Assembly: GCF_000516985.1 (NCBI RefSeq)
Contig: NW_006917101.1
Coordinates: 2,286,834 to 2,350,833, forward strand
Source of the DNA: Pestalotiopsis fici W106-1
Taxonomy: Eukaryota; Ascomycota; Sordariomycetes; Amphisphaeriales; Sporocadaceae
Reading direction: 5' to 3'
DNA: 64,000 bases
Under the pieces are notes generated by a model. It did no database searches and was not told the origin of the DNA. It saw nothing but the letters and a program-made list of their open reading frames with translations. Shown one piece after another: positions 10,801 through 20,525 of the stretch; position 1 is the first letter of the stretch, and every line of letters begins with the position of its first letter. A program made the position numbers and the translations under genes.

Positions 10801-13150
10801 GGTTTTAGGGGCTTTATGGTATTAATTTATAGTATTAAATATATTTTTATATTTATTATAATAGCAATTATTATTAATGCTAATCGTTCTTTTTAATATA
10901 TTAATTATAAATGTAATTAAATTGAAACGGTAAATTTTATATTATTTTATAGTTTTATTAAAGATTTTAAAATAGGGTGCAAAATATTAAAATAAAGGTT
11001 TTAAGCGCTTTATAATTAATTTATAATATTAAATATATTTTTATATATATTACGGGAAAGTTTATTTTATATATTAGTTATTTATAAAATAATATTATTT
11101 TTTAAAATAATATTTAGCTATTATATCCTTTTATTTTAAAATAAGATTTTTAAAGCGCTAAGAACTTTTTTAAGCATTAATTTATTAATCGGTATAAAAT
11201 AAATATAATGCTATAAAAGTACCGCTATAATTAGCGTTATTTTAACGGGATTATATACGGCGCTATTTTTAATAAAAAATAGAATTTTAAAAAATACCGC
11301 GTTTAATAGTATAATTAAGGTAAAAATCGGCAATAAAGCGCTAATATCCTAAGTACCGCTTTATTATTTAAAAATATAGCTCCGGTGCTATTATAAATAA
11401 GCCTAAATATTATAATTTTTCCTAAAGTCGCCTTATTATTAGCTATTATTATTAATATTATAATTTTAAATATAACGCTTATTTTATTCGCCGGTTTAGC
11501 ATACGATAATTTTAAATATTGCGCGTTTTTAGCCTAATTTTTTTTTTAATATTCCGTTTTTTAAGCTTATTATTAAATAAAAATTTAAAAAATCTTAAAG
11601 CGAAATAATATTAATTTAAACGCAAACGCTTTAAAAAACCGATATTTAGCTATAAAATTAAGTTATTAAAATCGGCTCGTTAATAAAAAGCGATAAAATA
11701 GCTTTCGGACGCTAAAAAACGCTATTTCGAATTATAAATCCGTATTTTAATAGCCTTATAAAGTTTTTTATTTTCCGTCGGTAATTGCGGTATATGCTTT
11801 ATTTATTTAATAAATTAAATAAGCTTAAAAGCTAATAAAATTGCGATATATTTTAATTAAAGCAATATCCTAATAAATTAAACCGTATATTTTTAATTTT
11901 TAATTTTATAATTTTATTTTTTATCCCGGGAAATACCTTTTTTTTATTCCGTTAAATAAATTTAAACTAATAATATTTATAATAAAAATTAATTTTTATT
12001 AAATTAATTAATTTTATATTTTTACGCCCGTATATAATATTATTTATTTTTATTAAATATTTAAATATTTAAATTATACGACCGCGGCTATAAAAATAAC
12101 CGCGTAATATAAATAATAGCCGCGTAACGGCGTAAAGCTCGATAATTTTTTAAAATACGGCCCGTTTTAATATATAAATAGCTTTTATTTTTGCTATAAC
12201 CGATTTTATATTTTACCCTTTTATATCGTTTATAAGCCGGTCGCCGTTAATAAATCGTAAGCCGAATATTTTAACCGCGCGCGATTTTTACGGGTTTATA
12301 ATTACCTTATCCCGGCCGTTTGCGATAAATATAATCCTTTTTATTTAATATAATATATAATATTAACGATATACGAAAAATGCCTAATTTAAATATAATT
12401 ATACCGGGCGTTCCGAGGCTTTAAAAGTTTATTATAGCCTTAGCGGCTACGGCGGTATTTATTTGCCTTTTTAGAATACGAGCTTTTTATGCGTTTTATC
12501 GGCGTAAAATAAGCGATTAATATACGAATATATAATCGCGTTCCGGTCGTGCGAAAAAAATTAGGTTATAAGCCGGGTTTAGTATATAATTTATGCTTTT
12601 TTACCCGAATTATTAGATTTTTAAATATTATCGCTTTATAAAATTATATCGTTTATCGTTATAAGGACCGTAGCGATAAAAATAGGCTAAATAAAATACG
12701 CCGAATTACCGGGCTATAAAAGCAATACTTTAATATAAAGCTAACGCTCGATAGTTATAGCGTGCGATCGTTAGATTTTATTTTAAAGAAATTAATATAA
12801 ATAAAATTAAAAGGTTTTATATAGGCGGATATCGAATAATAAGATTTGCAATCGTAATTATTTAATAATTTATTAATATAGCTTATAATTAAATGCAAAT
12901 TAAGTATTTATAAACGGTTATAAAAAAAATGACGCTTAAACCTTTTAATATAAAAAGTTAATTAAATGCTTAAATATATATTAATTTATTATTATTAGCT
13001 ATTATTTATATATTTAGGCATATTACGCTATTTATTAGCTATATTTATTAATAATATAATATATATATAAGGATATTATTTTAAATACCTATTATTTTTA
13101 ACGGTATGCTTTTTAAATATGTATATATAAATCGCATATATTGTATTAAG
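7806..13150. other. Unidentified RIP-degraded DNA
   Basis: About 5.3 kb with the same AT bias and no reading frame that resembles a known protein. I looked on both strands for RT, DDE transposase and helicase motifs and could not make a defensible call. GC-containing islands around 12100-12800 hint at an old DNA or LINE-type element but nothing more can be said. Confidence 0.7.
10658..11046. repeat. Two-copy tandem repeat, about 195 bp
   Basis: A first copy at 10658-10853 and a second at 10854-about 11046 share long matching runs, for example the segment around AAACGGTAAATTTTATATT. They differ mainly by transitions and a few small length changes. They lie in the RIP-degraded block and carry no gene. 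Confidence 0.75.
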
Positions 13151-13161
13151 GGCAAATAACT

Positions 13162-13213
13162 CGTAAAACACCACAAAACCTGCGTAGAACAGCATGAAAA
13201 TTGTGTAAAACAG
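13162..13213. repeat. Degenerate 21-bp repeat at the compositional boundary
   Basis: Three segments beginning at 13162, 13183 and 13204 share the core GTAAAACA or GTAGAACA with 21-bp spacing. They span the junction between the AT-rich block and the oxygenase gene and overlap its proposed start. Confidence 0.5.
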
Positions 13214-14464
13214 TGTCTTCGGAGTCGATTTTTACCCAAAATAGCAGTCATCCCCACCTATTTGTCAGATACGACCTGCGCTACGCCTTGATCGAGGTTG
13301 GATTCCTATACGTCGCCCATCACGGCGTGCCCGAGGCCATCACGGAGCGGCTGGTGCAGGCACTGCCAACGCTGTTTGCGCTGCCCCCAGAGGCCAAGGC
13401 TGCTGTTGCCCTCGAAAACTCGCCGCATTTTCTTGGCTATAGTGCTGCCGGCCGGGAGAGCACTGCTGGCAGGCCTGATTTTCGGGAGCAGGTCGAATTC
13501 GCGACTGAGCTGCCTGATGACTGGCGAGATGGTGATCCTCTATATGACCGCTTGCGTGGCCCAAATCAGGTGAGTGCTTCATCTCGGCAGTCCCTATTCT
13601 GTTCTTTTTCATTGCCACATGCTAACTTTCGTTTTGTTCCCCAAATATAGTGGCCGCCGGGCTTACCAGAGCTGCGTCAGATTGTCACAGAGTATATCCA
13701 GTCGCTGACGACGCTCAGTGAGCGCTTCTTGATGCTGGTCGCTCGGGCTCTTGCATTGCCCTCGGATGTATTCCTACCGTTTCTGTCTGATCAGCATCGT
13801 TTGAAACTCGTCCACTACCCATCATTGCCTTTTGGTAGTGCTTCAGTATCTGATCAAGGAGTAGGACCACAGTACGTCTACTTGTATCCCATCGTGTCAT
13901 CTGCTTGGTTTGTGGTCTCAACTTCACCAAGAGATTTGGCCGGTTATATATTAATTCAGACGCACCAGAGTCAAATACTAATTCTTCCTCTCGTAAAGCA
14001 AAGACTCCTCGGGTTGGTGGACATTTCTCCTCCAAGCGTCTCCTCCAGAGGTCCCAGGACTACAGGCATTGAATAAGGTCGGGCAGTGGATTGATGTACC
14101 GGCCAAACCTGGGACACTGGTGGTGAACATTGGCCAGGCATTCGAGGTTGTCACGGACGGCATCTGCAAAGCCACGACACACCGGGTCCTCTCTGGTCCT
14201 CAGGAGCGCTACTCTGTGCCCTTTTTCCAGGGCGTGCGGCGGAGTCTCACAAAATACGAGGCCCAAGTCCTCCGGCCTCACTTTGCCTCATTCAACGCCG
14301 GGACAGAATCCATCGAGGGCCGTTCGGTTGACTCGGCCTTTCTACGGGGCAGGTATGAAACTTGGGGAGAGTCGCAGCTGAGGACCAAGATTCGCAGTCA
14401 CATGGAAAATGGGAGAAAGTTTTACGGGCAAGTGTACGAGCAGTATATGCAAGACGACGCATAA
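13194..14464 (+). CDS. 2OG-Fe(II) oxygenase (isopenicillin N synthase-like), 5' end truncated
   Basis: Exons 13269-13569, 13651-13871 and 13999-14464 join in frame through introns with GT..AG ends; the second uses a TACTAATT branch near 13976. The protein has the non-haem iron triad: an H-x-D in GPHKDSSGWW (H178 split by the 13872-13998 intron, D180) and a distal His in ATTHRVL (H239), with a 2OG-binding Arg candidate in RYSVPFF. The N-terminal DIOX_N region begins only at ALIEVGFLYVAHHGV, so about 30-40 residues usual for the family are missing. No in-frame ATG exists in exon 13269-13569. A possible start is ATG at 13194 with an 11-nt exon spliced from 13204 to 13269, giving MKIVYDLR and 332 aa. 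Otherwise it is a 5'-truncated relic. The substrate is unknown. Confidence 0.75.
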
Positions 14465-14572
14465 AATGTGCGAGGCGTGTATCAAGCAAACAGACTACAG
14501 CAGGGATGCAGAAATATAAAGTCGATACTCACATGACCCATGGCAAGGAATTTTATATACATGTATACACTC

Positions 14573-15867
14573 TCAATCATAATACTTTGCCGACTTTCCG
14601 CCAATGATGTTCTGCTCGGCAACTTCACTTCTGGGCTTTTCCTTGGCCACGCCCTTGGCCACCCTGGCCTTGACCCATTCTCCGGCCGTGATGCCGACGG
14701 CGGCACCGTCGGTGGACTTGTCGTAGCCGCGACGCTGCAGCACGTCGCTGACGACGGGGCGGAGCTCGAGCGTGTCCTCGGGGCGGACAAAGTAGAGGAC
14801 GCCGAGGCGGTCGACGTCGGCCTGGTCGGGCGGCGGGGCGACGACGCGGTGGATGCTGCTCTTGAGGAAGCCATTGGTCAGGAACTCGAGCGAGTCGGCC
14901 ACGTTGACCGTGATGCTGCCCGGGTACGGCTTGACCCACTTCCAACTGCCCTCGGGGGTGCGGACCTGGAGCGCCGCGACGGGCTGGCGGAACAAGAGGG
15001 TCAGACTCCCGAAATCAGTGTGGCCCTTGACCCAGACGTTTTCTAGAATCTTGTTCTGCTCGGCGGTACGGTGGTGATACTTCATGTAGCGCAGGTGGCA
15101 GTCGCTGCGCTGGTTGTAGCGGTGCCGCTGCAGAAAGTAGTCCTCGGGCAGCTCGAGAATAATGGCAAAGAGCACGAGCAGCCGTCCCACGACGTGGTCG
15201 TTGATGTGCCGCGCAAAGTGCTCAATCTCGGCCCGGTTGGTGTTGATGACATCTGGGTGCGGCCGTTCCAGCTCTGGTATGAACTTGGGAATGTTGTAAA
15301 TCTCGGTATTGTCGTGCACACCAGGTCTCACTTCCTAGGACGACGTTTTCAGTATTATATTTCTCGGGTTGTGCATATCCCGAAGTGCCATGACTCACCC
15401 GAAGACCAAGAGGCTTGTATCCATTGTAGCCTCCATTTTCAAGGTCTGCCCTATACTTGAGCTTTTCTTCCGTCGAGAGCTGAAAGACTTCCTTTCCTAT
15501 CGCAAATTGACGATCCACTTGCTCTTGAGTGAGTCCAAAATCAGTAATGTAGAAGAATCCTTGTAACAGTCGTAACCATTAGTTTCTGTAGCCATTCATT
15601 CCCGTTTCATATCTCAAATCATACCGATTTTCTCGATGGCCTCGGACAGCTGCTTGGCTAATTTCTCCTTGCCACCAGGTTGGTCAAACTGAGAGAGATC
15701 AAGCGTGGCAAGTTGTGCCCAGTCAACTAGATATTTGTTATGAGCGATAAATTCTTCATGTACAAGTTCAAGCTGTTTGGCTTCTACGTACGTTCATACT
15801 GGGTTTCTGGTATTTGGTGGTAGGTTGGGATGGATGATGCAGGCTGAGACGCGACGGCAGCTGCCAT
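14573..15867 (-). CDS. 2OG-Fe(II) oxygenase, IPNS/clavaminate-like superfamily, complete
   Basis: Four exons (15867-15792, 15726-15625, 15559-15399, 15334-14573) with introns of 64-65 bp give 366 aa. An N-terminal DIOX_N segment ends in EAIEKIGFFYITDFGLT. The catalytic domain carries the iron ligands H218 and D220 in KGHTDFGSLTLLF and H275 in SSIHRVV, with a 2OG-binding region in DRLGVLYFVRPED. All residues needed for Fe(II)/2-oxoglutarate chemistry are present, so hydroxylation or ring chemistry on a small substrate is likely; the substrate cannot be read. It is convergent with the neighbouring oxygenase (108 bp apart) but from a clearly different subfamily, so it is not a recent duplicate. 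It shares its upstream region with the transporter at 16602. The start was chosen because all four exons stay in phase from it. Confidence 0.9.
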
Positions 15868-16601
15868 TTTTGCTTGTACTTTGATTTTAGAATCTAGTCA
15901 AATATTCTTCTCACTGTGAAACCGAACAAGATGACGATGCAATAAAGATACCAACGACGTCAAAGCCCATCTCATGTGGGATTAAAAAAGAGGTGGTAGC
16001 GAGTTGATACTCCGCACTCCAACTTGCACGTCATTGGCTCCGAGGTTCTGGGAATAATACCGTAAACCATGGAAATAATCTCCATAGGGCTTGGCGTGGG
16101 AAATTTCAAGTCTCCGAATTAAACTTGGAGCTGGGTAAGCAGTAATTTGCACCCAATATAGGGACCGTCAGGTGTCGTGATTGTTAGGGGCGATGACGAG
16201 CTCAGCACCATGCAGCCTCTGGTTGGCCGTGGGCGGTGGGACCCCCATATAATACAACCAAAAAGACGCTTCCGATACCAGGGACGACGATATCGTGGTT
16301 TCTGGGCTATACTATTTCTGCAGCAGCGAGTTTATCGCATACCCTGGCCACCGTGACGCGGGCCTGGGAAGAGCTGCTTGCTTGCACGGCCGAGTTTGCA
16401 TTGTTCGTGATAATGGTGGGGGATGATGCTATATTCGGGCTCTGGCCCGATAACTGAGCCAGGTTAGATTCAGAGGCTCCGCTGGGACGCTCCTATTCTA
16501 TTCAAGATGCTTAAAAGTTTTTGATAGTGCTTGTCATCGACACCTCATTTTGGGGCGTACGGGTAGCTATTGTTGATCGGTTTGTATTACCACCACCACC
16601 A
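15868..16601. promoter_or_regulatory. Divergent intergenic region between oxygenase and transporter
   Basis: 734 bp separate the starts of the minus-strand oxygenase and the plus-strand transporter, enough for a shared bidirectional control region. I see no strong known operator. The short open frame at 16236-16457 has no gene-like features. Confidence 0.5.
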
Positions 16602-18608
16602 ATGTCGTCGATCAAGGAACCAGCCGCAACGTCCAGCCAACCAGCCGACATGAGCGACGGCAGCGACAAGGCGCAGGACATCCTAGCGACTGCCTCCAGC
16701 GGGAACAATACCGACGTCGAAGATGCCGAAGAGGCCCGAAGACGAGCTCTCGCGGCCTTGACTCCCGAGGAGGAAAAGAGTCTCTTGCGGCGTATCGACT
16801 GGCACTTGATGCCACTCTGCTCTCTGATTTTCATGTTCAAGAATCTCGATGTTGACAATGCAAGTTATGACAAAGAGAACACATCCATGACAACCATGTT
16901 AACTGTAACTTTAGGTCTCAAACGCGCGTATTATGAATCGCGGCACAAGTCAAAATATCATGACCCAGTTGGCCATGACGGCAGATGACTACAACTTGGT
17001 AACAGTCATGTACTATGTAGGGTTCATCTTTACGAGTAACCAAGATTGTGGCTAACACAAATCTCAGATCCCCTATATCATTGGCGAGGCACCATCGAAC
17101 CTGCTTCTCAAACGATTCTCGCCCTCCAAGTGGCAATCTCGAATCATGATCACATGGGGCATTGTTTTGGCATGCCACTGTGCTGTCACCAACAAGAGTG
17201 GTCTATATGCTGCTCGATTCTTTCTAGGTTTGGTGAGACTCTATATCCAACCGCAACGAGATGGGTCCAGATTACTAATGACCGTCAGGCCGAGGCTGGT
17301 CAATTTCCTGGTGTTATCTTGCAAATGTGCTACTGGTATCGACCAGATGAAATGTCTCTTCGACTTCTTTATTTCTGTAAGCCTGCCTAGGATGACACCA
17401 ATCGGAAATTACTGACAGAGAAAGACATTTGTGGCAATCTATCTGGGATATTCAGTGGAATCCTCGCATATGCTTTTGACCTTGCGTCCGGAAGAGGTGG
17501 TCTCTCTGGCTGGCAATGGCTCATGCTCGTCGAGGCAATCGCGACTATAATCCTCGGCTCGGCCATTTGGTTTCTGCTGCCGGATTGTAAGTCCAGATAC
17601 ATCCTATACTGTTCAAGACCACCAGAGCTCACATGGAGACAGTCCCCGAGACTGCATCTTGGTTGTCCGAAAAGGAAAAGGCCTTCATCCAGGCTCGCTT
17701 ACCTCCCAACGCTCCACGAGCCAAGGAACAGCACTTCAAGTGGAGGGAAATTGTCGAGTCCCTCAAAGACACTCGCCTTTGGCTATTTACCTTGATTTGG
17801 GCGACATTTACTGTAGGCACCTCGGGAGTTAGGTTCTATCAGTCCACCGTCATTGCTGATTTGGGATTTACGTAAGTCTTTCTGGGCACTCTTTTGTTTT
17901 TTTTTAACCCCTCGTAAAAAAAAACGAGGAAAAGAGAACGAGTTAGCTGACATCACTTTCAGGAGCATTGCCGCCGCTCAATTGCTGAATCTACCCATCA
18001 CAGTACTGGGGCTCATCGTCATTGGAGTGACGGGCGTGTTTGCTGATAATGGTCGCTTTCCTCGACCTCTCTATCCACTGACTTTCCTGGTCATCATTCT
18101 GGCCTGTTATTCCGTCATGGTGGCATATCCAAACAATGGAGGCGTATACGCTGCGACCATGATAGGAAATGCTGTTACAGCTGCTTGTAAGTCTTGAATG
18201 AATTCGTCCATCTCCAAGTCTCTATTGCTGATATATATCGTAGGGTTCCCTACCATGTGGCCATGGAGGGTGCAGACGACAAGCCGTGCAACCGGTTCTG
18301 CTTTCTCTATAGGCTTTGTCAACTCATATGGGCAGATCGGAGGTGCCATTGGTCCACAGCTCTTCAGGAGCGCGTATGCTCCTCGTTACCAGCTGTCCTT
18401 TGGTGTTGCAATGGCTCTTGTTGGGTGTTGCGCCTTTACGACATTGGTGACCTGGTGGGTTACTCGCGACATTGAGGTTGAGACTAGACGATTGAAGCGC
18501 CAGAAGGTTGAGGCGGCAAAGAGGGGCGAGACCGTGTTTCAAGATATAGCTGCCGAGGATGAGTTGAGAAAGGCCCGGGCTGTTCCGCAAGGCATCGAGG
18601 ATGCTTAG
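16602..18608 (+). CDS. MFS transporter, Dal5-like anion:cation symporter family
   Basis: Eight exons: 16602-16859, 16915-17016, 17068-17232, 17289-17376, 17425-17586, 17643-17871, 17963-18186 and 18244-18608. They sum to 530 aa in a single frame. The order of features is typical of fungal allantoate/nicotinate/tartrate-type permeases: a charged N-terminal tail, RRIDWHLMPL at the first membrane segment, NARIMNRG, PYIIGEAPSNLLLKRF, GQFPGVILQMCYWY, and a late WPWRVQTTSRATGSAF plus YGQIGGAIGPQLF. About 12 membrane segments are expected at the plasma membrane, importing a small organic anion by H+ symport (family knowledge). Intron 1 (16860-16914) begins with GC, not GT. Upstream in-frame codons to 16521 are ignored because ATG at 16602 gives a usual N-terminus. 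Its place beside two oxygenases suggests uptake of their substrate or an unrelated nutrient. Confidence 0.92.
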
Positions 18609-18909
18609 GATGTAAACCATTCAAGGGGGTATTTAGTATGGAAGGCAGGATCTATCCCTTTATTCACAACAATCTCATAGAAAGGCGCACAAAACTTTTT
18701 GCTGGGGTGAAAGTGTGCTGAAGAGAACGCTGAATAAAACAACTATCTGGTAAGCATTCTCTTCGCTGCAATTGCTGCGCCCATGTGGTGAGATGACTCA
18801 AGAAACAGTCAAAACCCATCAGCCCACGTATTCCAAATAGAAGCCAATATATGCAAACCGCCTATTCTTTTCCGAGGCTTAACTACCCTTTTCCAGATAT
18901 GGGATGTGT

Positions 18910-19663
18910 TCAATTACCAGCTTTGTTGTATTTTAGCACCTTGGGCCTGTATTCTTTCTGTTGCTTTGCAAGGTCCTCTCTCAGCTTCTGCAATTCGATG
19001 GCCTTAGCAATGAATACCTGAAAGAAGTCGTCTAAGATATTATTAGATCTAACGTTGGAGCATAGTTGGATACGAAAGAACCTATACATACCCAGATCTC
19101 CAGGAAGGTCTATGTGCTTGTCGTCGGCCAGCCGGATGAGCATGTCCCTTGTCCACGTAGTACAGTCGTAGCCCTTGTTGTCAATATGAGCCTCAACAAC
19201 GTCCATGCCATGTGTGACAATCGCTGACATGAAGTAAGGCGCAGACAGCTTCTGCCAAGCGCTGATCTCAAATAGCTGGACTATAGTTGCGCTTTCTGGT
19301 AGCCTGTAGGGTTTCTGCTCAAATTTCCAAGCTTGTGGCCCACTGTCGGTTCCTTTAGGTACTGAGTGACTAAGGGTAACTTCTGGATTCTCCGAATCAT
19401 CGCCCATGATCACGACGAGACCCCAATGCTGTTGATATTAGCTGCCAGGAGAGGGATCGGTCGTTCCAGAGGTTTCAACTCACGAATGGCCACTGCGCCA
19501 GACCATCGTACCAGGCGACGAGGTACAGGGTATAGGGCTTCAAGATGGTTTCTTCAAGTCTTTCGTCCAGCACCGACCCCATTGTTCTTCGTGTGATGAA
19601 GTCGCTATGGAACCTCTGCGCAAATATGTTTTCTTGGTCGAGTGGTGAGGTACGCGAGGTCAT
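18910..19663 (-). CDS. Conserved-looking fungal protein of unknown function, 212 aa
   Basis: Three exons (19663-19484, 19428-19092, 19031-18910) with 55- and 60-bp introns join to 212 aa. I do not recognise the gene with certainty. Visible features are LYLVAWYDGLAQWPFHWGLVV, then AWKFEQKPYRL, a central GYDCTTWTRDMLIRL and a C-terminal amphipathic stretch with KAIELQKLREDLAKQQKEY that could be coiled. The layout (HW.L early, W.FE, later DCxTW.RD) recalls small fungal DUF6914/DUF7770-type proteins. A buried Cys and His arrangement like a diverged papain-like fold is possible but unproven. No signal peptide or membrane segment is seen. The next gene on the same strand begins more than 2.7 kb upstream, so it is probably transcribed alone. 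Confidence 0.78.
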
Positions 19664-20525
19664 GTCTCGTCCGGTCTCGCACCGGTCGTGCCTTATGCTG
19701 GAGGGTTGATGTAGTTGTCGTTGTAGGGACCCGAGGGTGTGTCGTACTTGTGTCTCTCGAGGTGCGGGTGGGAGTGTTTGGGCATAATTTTGGTGTCTCG
19801 GTTGCTGTACCTAAGGCAGATATAATATATTTTCCACAAATGTAGTCTGTGACCAAGGGTTTTCTCTACGCAAGCAACAAAGCCAGCAATATAGCGCTAT
19901 CGAGAATGAATGCAAAGATGAATGGAGGACGTGATAAACATGAATCTGTACTTCAGAGCGAGGCTTTTGTCCATCTGACCGTGAAATACAGAAGGAGTTC
20001 GGATGGGCCGTGACACAAGCAAAGCAGGAGCTTATTGGTTCTGCGATACAGCATCGCAGTTGCCCTTGTATGAAGCCAACAGATGGGGTGGTGCGATGCA
20101 CAACTTGGGGTGCCTCAACACCATGGAACCCGATACATTTCGCACATGGAAGCGCGTATGACCACCATGTTTCGCTCGCTCGCCTTGAATTTCATCTTCA
20201 ATCCAATGTGTTGGATAATGATGTTGTCCTATAACCAACACGAAGAGAGTATCATGGCTTGACGTCCTGAGTGGCAGCATGTGCTCCAAAGTTTCCATCA
20301 TTTGCCAGCATGTTACCATATTTAGAATATGCCTCAATTCAGCTCAATCCCGTTGTCTCTCATATAATGATTGCACATTTGAATTTTGAGATTGCTTTCA
20401 GGTTTATAGTTGGCTGACTGAAATGATTATTCCTACCCCGGTCGCCACCCTTCCCGCCCTTACCCTTCACCGTTCCCCTCCCCTCTCGATCCTTGGCATG
20501 ATCGGTGTGTTACTCAAATGCAATC
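19664..20525. other. Intergenic, 862 bp, no gene seen
   Basis: Contains the 5' flank of the 212-aa gene and the 3' flank of the coiled-coil gene. Short frames on both strands (for example 20010-20234) have no coding character. Confidence 0.6.

Larger units (their letters stand above)
1..13150. other. AT-rich, RIP-mutated, gene-free block
   Basis: The composition is strongly AT-biased from the left edge to about 13150, where it changes abruptly to ordinary coding composition. CpA and TpG are scarce and TpA is abundant, while CpG and GpC survive, which is the expected footprint of repeat-induced point mutation. Open frames are short and low in complexity; for example the one at 9926-10147 is mostly Lys and Ile. 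The only recognisable content is the copia element at 1766-7805. I infer a silenced, heterochromatic accessory or subtelomeric segment; chromosomal position cannot be read from the sequence. Confidence 0.9.

Noticed and set aside
14540..15046. 168-codon plus-strand frame
   Set aside because: Antisense shadow of the last exon of the complete 2OG oxygenase.
16236..16457. 73-codon frame between oxygenase and transporter
   Set aside because: No domain, no splice partners, and it sits in a likely divergent promoter.
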